Positions 33,619 through 42,600 of a stretch of DNA of 64,000 nucleotides are shown one piece after another. The notes under the pieces are model-generated. The model saw only the letters and a list, made by a program, of their open reading frames with translations, made no database searches and had not been told where the DNA came from. The stretch's first letter is position 1. Each line of letters opens with the position of its first letter. Source of the DNA: Phallus indusiatus (lineage: Eukaryota; Basidiomycota; Agaricomycetes; Phallales; Phallaceae); the NCBI GenBank assembly GCA_027605045.1, contig JAQFWX010000007.1:682001-746000 (forward strand), in the 5' to 3' direction. A program made the translations under genes and the position numbers.

Positions 33619-34226
33619 AATACATCGCGGAGGAACTGATTCTTGGTAAAGATCAGTTGATTTTTAATTCCAAACGCCTTGTGAGCGTTCGGGTTGGCAA
33701 GAACCAGCTTAAATACTGGGTCCTTGTGATAACCTTGCTGTATCAGCGAGGTGAATTCAGCAAAGCCCTCAATTTTGGCTTTAAGAAGCTTGCTGTCTTG
33801 CTCTGCACTTAGAGCAAGTATATCCTCATCGGATTGCGCTTCTGTAATATCAGAAGGTGTAGTATTTGAGGGACCTTCAACTCGAGGTTCCTCTCGTACT
33901 CGTGAACGTGTAATAACGTTCACTCTCACTTCATCCCTTCTTTCGATGGGAAGATGATCCCCTTCGGGATCAAGTCTAACGTCAGCATTGACGTATACCT
34001 CCGGAGGGTGAACCTCATCCGGAGTGTCCTCTTCGTAATAACGAGAGAGGCCATCGGCGACATTGTTAGTGACGCCCTTGACATGAATCGTCTCGTAGTC
34101 AAAACGAGACAGGTATTCATACCACCGTGCTTGACGCGGTGACATGCGAGGCTGGGTCTTGAAGTGGACCATGGCCTCGTTGTCCGTTACTAGGGTGAAT
34201 CTACGCCTAGTAGTTTGTCTTCCCAC
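33567..34226 (-). CDS. RNase H C-terminal part and linker of pol, nested element
   Basis: This frame contains the end of the RNase H domain (RRFTLVTDNEAMVHF, RQARWYEYLSRFDYETIHV, NNVADGLSRYYEEDTPDE) and a linker to the integrase. It is separated from the RT frame by a break at CC 34206-34207 and from the integrase by the G-run at 33609-33612. Both breaks look like a single lost base in a homopolymer. It is a segment of one polyprotein, not an independent gene. Confidence 0.85.
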   Translation of the reverse strand: MGRQTTRRRFTLVTDNEAMVHFKTQPRMSPRQARWYEYLSRFDYETIHVKGVTNNVADGLSRYYEEDTPDEVHPPEVYVNADVRLDPEGDHLPIERRDEVRVNVITRSRVREEPRVEGPSNTTPSDITEAQSDEDILALSAEQDSKLLKAKIEGFAEFTSLIQQGYHKDPVFKLVLANPNAHKAFGIKNQLIFTKNQFLRDVLCVPITHFTRGGGSLRL

Positions 34227-35335
34227 TTGAGGAAGGCTTCAAGTACCGCGATGAGCTCATGCTCATGGGTGCGGTAGTTGTATTGAGCAGGGGTGAACTT
34301 CTTCGAGAGAAACCCTGCTGGCCTACACGTTTGCCATGTAGGCCCTTGCCCATAATAGGCACCGACGCCACATTTAGAGCCGTCGGTTACGACCCAAATT
34401 GGATCTGGGTCGTCCACGTTAATAGGCTTCAAGATAGGAGCCTTTCGCGTGAGTGCTTTGATTGAATCAAAGCACTTGTTCAACAACGGCGTCCATACGA
34501 ACGGTCTGTTGTTGTACGTACACCCTGATAGTGGTGTAGTGTATGCGGCTACCCCTGGTAGGTATGCCGCAACGTATTGTACGAGGCCCAGAAATTTCTG
34601 GACATCGTTATACGTGCGTGGAGTTCTCCACTCACGTATTTTGTCCATCTTCTCGTGATCGGGATGGATGCCATCATCGTCGATGATGTGGCCTAAGCAC
34701 TCCAGTCGCTTAGAGTACAAATCAACTTTACGACTACTTAGGTAAAGTTGTGCTTCTCGCAGACGCGAGAAGGCATTCTCTAGATGCTGCTGATGCAGAT
34801 CTATTGTGTTTGAATAGACGAACACGTCGTCTATGTATGCATCCGTCGAACGACCGATGCAGTCCCTAAATATGTGAGTCATCAGACGTTGAAACGTCGA
34901 TGGGGCATTACAGTCTCCTTGCTGCATGACATGGCTCTTGAAAGTGCCATAGATGGTGGCAAAGGTCGTCTTGTGGACGTCCTCTGGGACTATGCGTACT
35001 TGCTCGTACGCCTCAGTCAGATCAATTTTTGATCTGTATTTGTGTCTCGCCACGTTCTGGCGGATGGTTTCCTGGTCAGGGAAGGGCGTTACGTCCTTCT
35101 CTGTGTTTTCGTTCTGCAGGCGCAGATCGAACACGGTCCGTAGTGCTAGGACTACGGCTCGTTTCTGCAGGCAAAGCATAGGGATTGCCTGTGTAGCTAC
35201 AGTTGGTTCCCACCAGCCTGCAGCTACGTATCGCTGAATCTTTTCAGCGAGTAGCGCTTTGAGCGCATCCGGACACCTGGGAAGGTGGTACCGGATCTTC
35301 TTATTGGGCTCAATAAGAGGAATCTGGTGATTCAC
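34190..35335 (-). CDS. Reverse transcriptase/RNase H part of pol, nested element
   Basis: 381 codons. RT motifs: SKIDLTEAYEQVRI, the polymerase box YIDDVFVYS (YIDD at residues 167-170), LECLGHIIDDDGIHPD and VQKFLGLVQYVAAYLPG. The RNase H start follows (IWVVTDGSKCGVGAYYGQG, AGFLSKKFTPAQYNYRTHEHEL). The usual KKDG-x-LR block is replaced by LQKRAVVLALRTVFDLR; a palindrome (CCGTAGT/ACTACGG) falls exactly there. The upstream join to the protease frame is at the G-run 35346-35349, again with one base missing relative to an open frame. The nonstandard first codon (GTG) shows that this is the middle of a polyprotein. Confidence 0.9.
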   Translation of the reverse strand: MNHQIPLIEPNKKIRYHLPRCPDALKALLAEKIQRYVAAGWWEPTVATQAIPMLCLQKRAVVLALRTVFDLRLQNENTEKDVTPFPDQETIRQNVARHKYRSKIDLTEAYEQVRIVPEDVHKTTFATIYGTFKSHVMQQGDCNAPSTFQRLMTHIFRDCIGRSTDAYIDDVFVYSNTIDLHQQHLENAFSRLREAQLYLSSRKVDLYSKRLECLGHIIDDDGIHPDHEKMDKIREWRTPRTYNDVQKFLGLVQYVAAYLPGVAAYTTPLSGCTYNNRPFVWTPLLNKCFDSIKALTRKAPILKPINVDDPDPIWVVTDGSKCGVGAYYGQGPTWQTCRPAGFLSKKFTPAQYNYRTHEHELIAVLEAFLKWEDKLLGVDSP

Positions 35336-37206
35336 TTCCCGAAATGGGGAAGTCGGGAAGGGACAGGACCGAACAGGTCACTGTACTTGTTCTTCCAGTA
35401 CTCGATGAGTGCTGGGATATTCTCTTCCGTCATCTCAGGGACGGAGGAGCTGGAATGTTGGGTGCTGGCTAGCACCATCGCTCCTGTTTCAGGAGCGTGT
35501 CCAATCACATGGTGATTGGTGTCAATCACCTCGCCGTCGCGGGTGATTGTACCTCTGCTGAAATCCAGGCAGATGTTGTAGCGTCTCAGGAATGGGACGC
35601 CAATGATCACATCATAGTGATCGATGTTGACGATGTCAAAGTACTCTTGGACATCGATACCTCCGAATTGGATTCGGGTGTACGTTCCATACTGGATGGA
35701 AGACTTGCTGCCCTTAACGGCCAGCTGTAGCACGACAGGTTTGTCGAGCTTGAAGGTTCTTGCCCCGGTGGCAAGAGAGAAATGAGGGGACATGATCATC
35801 CCCTGGCATCCACTGTCGACTAGGCAGTGGGCCAATTGGCCATTGACTGGCCAGAAACCCTCAATGGGTCTCGATGCGTTTCTGTCTCGTGTTGGGGCAC
35901 GAGAGCTCACTCTAGCCGTATGGTCATAGAGTGGTTCCTTGCTCGTAGCGAGCGAGGACTCATTGTCATCCAATGGCGATGACTTGTGGACCGCGAAGTG
36001 CAGTCTGCGCTCCTCATACTCGTCACCAATTGTGAGGAGCATGTATACACTGGGACCATTGTCATCATCGTCCCATTGGTATTGGATGCCCTCGTCGTCC
36101 TCGACGGGGTCGTTGGTGGGCTCGTCTTGGGCCACCTCTTCCTCCACAGCTTGTTCAGCTGTGGGGTCTTCCACGTTCTCCTGCGGGGCATCGTTCGATG
36201 TCTCGCCAGAGGTCTCTTCAACCTCTTCGATACGACCCACATTGGCTCGTACCTGTCTCAGTCTGGGGCACGCATTTCTGTAATGTCCCACCTGCCCACA
36301 GTTGAAACACGTGGGAGGGGTAGTGCTAGTGCGATTGTTCGTACTAGTTGGGGCAGTCCTAGCGGGCTGCGAGTTATGATTTCTCGAGCTTGATGAGCTC
36401 GAGGGGCGATTCCCCAATGGGGAATTGCCATTAGTTCGCGTCTCATGAGGACGCGCAGAGGGACCTTGGTTCCTCTGGTTCAAGCGCATATTGTTTGAAT
36501 GCGCTTGTCTGGCCAAGTTGGTGTGGCTGCTGCTGCTGCCACTACCACTACTGCCACTACTACCCGTTGGACGGGTAGTGCTTCCTTGGGAGGCCGTTAT
36601 CGACCTCCGCTTCTTGAACGCCTCCTCTACTTGGATGGCGAGTGCAAGAAGTTCCTTAGCAGACATCTGCTCAGGACTACCGCCTCTGAATGCTACTTCA
36701 GCGGCGAGGCTGTGGTTCAGCCCATCAAGGAACCTCCTCCTGAATGTATAATCATCAGGAGGGTGCGCTAGTCTGTTGGCTAGCGTGAGTAACGCACTCA
36801 TGTATTCGTGTACAGAGTGCGATCCTTGCCGTTCGCGTTCGAACTGGATCGCCACCTCACTTCTCGAGTGGGGTGGGAGGAATCGTTCGTGTAGTCTCCG
36901 TAAAGCGGGGACTAGGGTCCACTCATGCATGGGACGAGTACCTCGTTCCACGTTCTGGGTGAACCACTCTTGTGCCAACCCTTCTAGGCGCATGCCTAGA
37001 AAGGAGAGTTGCTCTGCTTGGCTGACTTCTCCAAGCAGGTGGTTTACGCGTAGCCAGCGTAACAGACCCGACACAAAGTTGTCGAAGTCCTCGGCTCTGG
37101 ACGAGCCGCTATATGTGGGCGGGAGCCCTATCTTCGCTCCTGCTTTCGCAAGGGGCGAGTTGCCTGGCATCATATCCCTGTTTGCAATCAGGGCTTCTTG
37201 AACCAT
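35332..37206 (-). CDS. gag capsid/zinc knuckle and protease, nested element
   Basis: An ATG lies at 37206, but the same frame is open further upstream to about 37425, so the natural N-terminus is probably earlier. The capsid-like region is at residues 30-200 (GLPPTYSGSSRAEDFDNFV, EWFTQNVERGTRPMHEW). A CCHC zinc knuckle CFNCGQVGHYRNAC covers residues 300-313. An acidic linker follows, and then an aspartic protease with the active-site triplet DSG (CLVDSGCQGM, residues 464-466) in place of the commoner DTG; DSG is also found in active pepsin-fold proteases. The frame ends just before the RT frame at a C-run. Confidence 0.88.
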   Translation of the reverse strand: MVQEALIANRDMMPGNSPLAKAGAKIGLPPTYSGSSRAEDFDNFVSGLLRWLRVNHLLGEVSQAEQLSFLGMRLEGLAQEWFTQNVERGTRPMHEWTLVPALRRLHERFLPPHSRSEVAIQFERERQGSHSVHEYMSALLTLANRLAHPPDDYTFRRRFLDGLNHSLAAEVAFRGGSPEQMSAKELLALAIQVEEAFKKRRSITASQGSTTRPTGSSGSSGSGSSSSHTNLARQAHSNNMRLNQRNQGPSARPHETRTNGNSPLGNRPSSSSSSRNHNSQPARTAPTSTNNRTSTTPPTCFNCGQVGHYRNACPRLRQVRANVGRIEEVEETSGETSNDAPQENVEDPTAEQAVEEEVAQDEPTNDPVEDDEGIQYQWDDDDNGPSVYMLLTIGDEYEERRLHFAVHKSSPLDDNESSLATSKEPLYDHTARVSSRAPTRDRNASRPIEGFWPVNGQLAHCLVDSGCQGMIMSPHFSLATGARTFKLDKPVVLQLAVKGSKSSIQYGTYTRIQFGGIDVQEYFDIVNIDHYDVIIGVPFLRRYNICLDFSRGTITRDGEVIDTNHHVIGHAPETGAMVLASTQHSSSSVPEMTEENIPALIEYWKNKYSDLFGPVPSRLPHFGK

Positions 37207-37208
37207 GG

Positions 37209-38728
37209 CTATGACGCCCTCAAGTACTGGGGCGTCGTCGTTGAAAGGGTCAAACCTTTCAACACGTTCCTCATCGAACGGTGTGGCGCGGAGATCCTCG
37301 CCATACTGTGGTCGACGAGCGTATCCATCATATGGATCGATACGTGGTGCTTCTGCTGGGTTAGCAGATGCTTGCCTCTGCCCATTGGGCTCGGCACTTT
37401 GCCTTGGCAGTTGTCTGCCAGGGGTGATGCTCTGTCGTCTGGACGACTTGAGCTTGTGGCTGGGTCTGGCGATGGGATCCTATCGCCAGTGATGGCATTA
37501 TAGCCACCTTCAAGCACACGAGCATGGCGGACCGCGTTCATACGCGCGTCCCTCGCGATGCGGATCCTATCTTGGATGATCCGCATTTGCTGCTCGTTGG
37601 GAGTGTCAGTCTCGAGAGAGCCTGCTACAGCTTCCTCGAGCGCGTTAGTGGCCGTCTCCACAGCCCGTGCATGCGTACGGATTGCTCTGTCGGAGAGTAG
37701 CCTTGCTATCCTCTGGTATTCGAGGGCAGCTTGGGCGACCACTTCAGCATCCTCTCGTGGGGTGCTCCATTTCGCGACTGGTTCACCAGTCGCGTGGCTA
37801 TCTCGGTATCGATATAGTCACCAACCGCGTCAGACTCGTGAGGCGGTTGTCTTGTGAAACGGTGCATTCGTCTCACTGTTTCTCTGCCAGCCTCTATTTC
37901 GGGGCCGGGGTTTCTAGGAGCTGTATATGCTGTAGCTCCTTGAGTAGGAGGTCTATCAGGACGCGTACTCGGTCCTGGGGTAACGTTCTGGGAACGTTGT
38001 CTGGTGCCTGTTGGTGCAGGCTCAGGGGATTGGGAATTACCAGCTGTCGCTGGTGACGGACTGGCATATGTCGGTCCCGTCGGTGTAGCAAACCTAGCTT
38101 GTGGGGCTGGGTTTGTGAATTGATAGGCAAGGCGACTCGTCGGCCCTGCTGGTCTAGGACGAGTAGATCCCGTACCTGGTGCAGGCGGGTCTACCGCTCT
38201 GCTTTTTCCTTTGTCAGAGCGTGCTCGTGCAGGCTCTGCTTCAGGAGACAAGTCTGTTGTCCTGACTTGGTCCCTGTCAAAGCCCGTGGTAACAGGCTCT
38301 GGCTCGGGGTTTTCAACTCCTGCGTTGACATTCTCGATTAATCGAGCTAGTCTCTGCAGTTCTGACGGGGACATATTCCCGTTCCTCACGCCATCGAGTA
38401 ACGATGCGTGAACAGCGTTCATCGTCTCGTCCCTTCGGATGGACCTGTCGCTCCTGACGCTAAGTCTGGAGCGACCAGATGCTACGGACTTTACGTCCTC
38501 ATCTTCTTCATCAGCGAGTTGGGGCTGATGTTCCATCGTCTGCGACGCAGGACGAGTGGGATTTTGTGTTGATGCATCCACTCTCTCCCATGTGGATGAC
38601 TCTCCTTCGAGGGTTCCTTCCCTAGACGGGTCGGGATTTTCGGTTTGCACTGGCCCGGGTGGGTCAGGCTGATTGGAATCAGGTGTACCACGATCTGGTG
38701 CACTCTGACTCCTGGTAGTAGGAGCCAT
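37209..38728 (-). CDS. N-terminal gag-like region of nested element, two frames
   Basis: ATG 38728 (MAPTTRSQSAPDRGTPDSNQ) opens a long proline-, serine- and arginine-rich, probably disordered segment, continued in another frame (EVVAQAALEYQRIARLLSD, NALEEAVAGSL) by a helical region. Breaks lie at the G-runs 37759-37762 and 37421-37424 (plus strand). One additional base in each would fuse this whole region with the capsid/protease frame into one gag-pol precursor of more than 1000 residues before RT. It begins about 85 nt inside the 5' LTR. Confidence 0.75.
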
Positions 38729-38813
38729 TGAATCCTCCTGTAATAGGAAGGGTTAATTTCGCTTGCTTAATACAGCGGCGGGTTGTTTTTAACGCCTTTG
38801 GTGTTAAAAAAGA

Positions 38814-39133
38814 TGTAACGCTTCGTTACTTTTTATAGTGTACCGCGTACGGTACACAAGTTTTATCACGCTGTAGTCCTCACACCAATATAACAGACCA
38901 AGGGTGCTGTATTATGATGGTGTAAAAACAAGATGCGCGTGCTGAATCAGCACGCGCGTAACTACTACTAATGTACAGTTATTACATAATGGCTCGCCGC
39001 GTCACGGCGAGCCAGAGGCGTTAAGCGCCTCTATTATTAGAAGTACTAATAGTAATTACTGCAGAGGGCGAAGCCCTCTGCATATGCCCAAGTGGCATAT
39101 ACTCAATCCACCGCATACGGTGGATCCGTTACA
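38814..39133 (-). repeat. 5' LTR of nested element
   Basis: It appears identical over 320 bp to 29938-30257, including all palindromes. The internal DNA next to it (38770-38813) contains a palindrome-like 'taacgccttt ggtgtta' but no tRNA 3'-end complement that I recognise, so priming of this element is unexplained. Confidence 0.93.
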
Positions 39134-39138
39134 AGTTG

Positions 39139-39620
39139 TTCCCGGTAATTCGAGTTCAACCCCTCTTACGTCGATTCCGATATCCCGAACTCGACCCAGC
39201 CCTTTCCCGGTCTATCAACGTACAGCTGGACCCCCTATCTACTCCCCACCTCCTTTTCCCCCGCCTCGCGCGTCGATTCCTACCACCATCTCTCCCCCTG
39301 TACGACCATCGGTTTCTACTCCAGTTAACGTCGTACCTCCAATCCGAAATGATGCCATGGAGGTTGACGCTGCTCGTCGCCGCATACAGACTGAGACTGC
39401 CCGGTGCTTCCGATGTGGGCAGTTAGGCCATCTCGTTAAGGACTGCCCACGCGCGTTCGATGTTCGATTCATGCAGGCCGATGAAATCGACGAAATTCTC
39501 GAACAACGCTTCACTCAACAAGATGTGCTGGAAACGCAGAATCGTGCTGAGATCGCTGTCGAAGAAAATGAGATCGCGATCACTTCGACCAGAGAGGATT
39601 TTCAGAATGGCAGCGAGTAA
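39139..39620 (+). CDS. gag of outer gypsy element, 3' part with zinc knuckle
   Basis: It continues the frame of 29448-29937 directly after the target duplication AGTTG. A proline-rich linker leads to the CCHC zinc knuckle CFRCGQLGHLVKDC (about 39408-39449), which binds element RNA, and to the end of gag at TAA 39618-39620. The last 50 nt overlap the upstream extension of the pol frame, which is open from about 39573. Confidence 0.88.
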
Positions 39621-39661
39621 GGGATGCGCCCTCACTGCCGACATCAAATAGATTCGATGTA

Positions 39662-42600
39662 TTGTACATAGACGACAAGTGCAATGAGACTTCTGATTCG
39701 AATTCTATTGATTCTGATGCATCTATTCCTCCCTCAAATCCTCCGATCCCTGCTCCTCGTCGCCTTTCGATTGGAAAACGCAAGCGGATTCCACACGAAT
39801 ACCGTCTGAACGCCACTGCCGGTACTCAAAAACTCGAAATCGATGTAGAACTCCAGAGCACCGACACTGGCGATCTTATTCATTCAAAAGCGATGCTTGA
39901 CACCGGTGCCAGTGGGATGTTCCTTGACCAAGACTTTGTCGAGAAAAATCGGCTCCCGAAGATTCGCTTACCGAAACCGATTCCTGTTTTCAACGTTGAT
40001 GGTACTCCCAATCAAGCAGGAAGCATCACGCACGTGGTGGACTTGGTGATGCGATATCAGACGCATTCCGAACGTGTCATGTTTGCCGTCACTGCCCTCG
40101 GCAAGTACCCAGTGCTGCTTGGATTACCCTGGTTCAAGGCTCATAACCCGGTGATTGACTACTCAACTGGTGAGGTTGAGCTGACCCGGTGTAATCCCGA
40201 ATGTCGATCTTGTAGACCGCCTCCTGTCGAAAAGAAAGGCCCAAAACGTTTCCTACGTTCAGTTCGAGCAATCCCTCCTGTCACCCTTGACGAAACCGAA
40301 TCCACAGATCCAGATATGCCAGATCTCGTGAATGTGGAGGATGAGTTTCACCCAGAAGAGGGAGATCGACTGTTCGCGGTTTCTCTTAATTCAGAACCCC
40401 TGGACAGTTGCCGCATCAGAGCAACTGAAACCATCTCACAGCGATTGGCTCAGGCGCATGCGAATAACACAAGGGGTACACTCAAATCTGGATTTCGAGA
40501 AATCGTCCCCGAAATGTTCCACGATTTCGAAGACGTTTTCGCGAAAGAGTCTTTCGATTCATTGCCACCTTCGAAGAAGTGGGATCATGCGATAGAGCTC
40601 CTACCTGATTCGGATCCCAAGTTTTGCAAGGTGTACCCCCTTTCGCCTAATGAACAGAAGGAGCTCGATGCGTTTCTGGAAGAGAATCTTCGTTCTGGTC
40701 GAATCCGCCCCTCGAAATCGCCCATGGCTTCCCCGGTTTTCTTTATCAAGAAGAAAGACGGCTCTCTACGACTTATTCAAGACTATCGGGCTCTCAACGC
40801 GATGACCATCAAAAATCGATACCCGTTACCCCTAATTCCCGAACTTGTCAACAAATTAAGGGGTGCGAAGTACTTCACGAAACTCGATGTTAGATGGGGA
40901 TACAACAATGTTCGCATCAAAGAGGGCGACGAGTGGAAAGCAGCATTTCGCACGAATCGAGGACTGTTCGAACCCTTGGTCATGTTCTTTGGTTTGACTA
41001 ACAGTCCAGCGACCTTCCAGACGATGATGAACGAGATTTTCGAAGACATGATCACGGAGGGGGTTGTGGCTGTTTATATCGACGATATCCTGATCTACAC
41101 GAGAACGAAAGAAGAACACGATCGCATCACACGTCGTGTCTTAGAACGGCTAAGGGAGCACAAACTCTATCTCAAAGCCGAGAAGTGTGAATTCTGTCGT
41201 ACTAAGATCGAGTATTTAGGTCTGGTCATCTCCGAGAACACTGTCGAAATGGATCCCGCGAAGGTGTCGGGTGTCAGAGATTGGCCAGTCCCGAAAAGTG
41301 TCACCGAGGTGCAGTCGTTTTTGGGTTTCGCAAACTTCTATCGTCGATTCATCAAGGACTTCTCACTGATCGCTGTCCCCTTATTCGGTCTCACTAAGAA
41401 AGAAGCCCCGTTCATCTGGTCCGACATTTGTCAACAAGCTTTCGATTCTCTGAAATCGGCAATGACCTCTGCCCCGGTTCTTGCGATTCCTGATCCATCG
41501 AAGCCCTATCGGGTAGAAGCTGACAGTTCTGACTTCGCGACAGGTGCCGTCTTGTCTCAACCTTCTCTCGAGGACAACAAATGGCATCCAGTGGCCTTCT
41601 TCTCGAAGGCTTTGAGCCCGGTGGAGCGAAATTACGAAATCCACGATAAAGAGATGTTAGCTATCATTCGAGCATTAGAAGAGTGGCGACATTTCTTGGA
41701 AGGTGCGACTCATCTGATTGACATTCGCACGGATCACAAAAACCTAGAGTACTTCATGACGGCTCGTAATCTAAATCGCAGGCAAGCTCGTTGGTCGGTT
41801 TATCTCGCACGTTTCGATTTCACCCTGCGGCATATACCTGGTAAATCGATGGGTAAGCCTGACGGTCTCTCGCGTCGCGCTGATCATGGTTCGGGAAAGT
41901 TCGACAATCAAGGTATCACTCTAATCCGACCCGAAATGTTTGCGATCAATGCCATGCAAACATTCCGCCTTAGAGGGGAGGAGGACGAGTTCCTAGGCCA
42001 GATACGGAAAGCGAACAGAGAAGGCAAACGAGAAGACAGCGTTTCAAAAGCCATCGAATCCCTTAAGGCGATAGGTGGGAGATCGGTTCATACCAGTGAA
42101 TGGGCTGAAGATCAAGACGTCATCTACTATCGAGGGAAGATTTATGTTCCTGAAGTGGACGATCTACGACGGGAAATCCTCCAACGGCACCACGACACCA
42201 AACTCGCTGGTCACCCAGGTCGATTTAAAACGTTAGAACTGGTATCACGAACCTTTTGGTGGCCGGGGATCTCTCGATATGTACAGCGGTATGTAGAGGC
42301 TTGCGACACTTGTATGCGTACGAAACCTTCTCGGCATGCTCCGTATGGTGAATTGCAACCTACCGAAACTCCGAATCGACCTTGGCAATTCATTTCGGTC
42401 GATTTCATTGTCGAACTCCCGGAATCGAATGGTTATGATGCAATTCTCTCGGTAGTAGATTCACTGTCGAAGCGGGTTCACTTCGTCCCAACATTTACTA
42501 CTGTTGACGCTTCTGGCCTTGCATCTCTCTACCTCCAACACGTCTGGAAGCTGCATGGGTTACCCGAGAAGATCATATCAGATCGTGGGCCTCAGTTCTC

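Larger units (their letters stand above)
29938..39133 (-). mobile_element. Second Ty3/gypsy chromodomain element, nested in gag of the first
   Basis: LTRs of 320 bp at 29938-30257 and 38814-39133 (TGTAACG...CGTTACA on the plus strand) appear identical. A 5-bp target duplication AGTTG is at 29933-29937 and 39134-39138. The element is 9196 bp and reads on the minus strand, so 38814-39133 is the 5' LTR. Order: gag-like region, CCHC knuckle, protease, RT, RNase H, integrase, chromodomain-like C-terminus, then two accessory ORFs. Its polypurine tract is at 30258-30267 ('aaggggagga' on the minus strand). A tRNA or self-priming PBS next to the 5' LTR was not recognised. The whole element is filled with short palindromes. 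Five frame breaks occur, all at homopolymers. Confidence 0.96.

Noticed and set aside
38770..38813. Self-priming or tRNA PBS for the nested element
   Set aside because: The bases next to the 5' LTR (TCTTTTTTAACACCAAAGG on the minus strand) match neither an 11-mer in the LTR nor a tRNA 3' end that I know, so no PBS was annotated.
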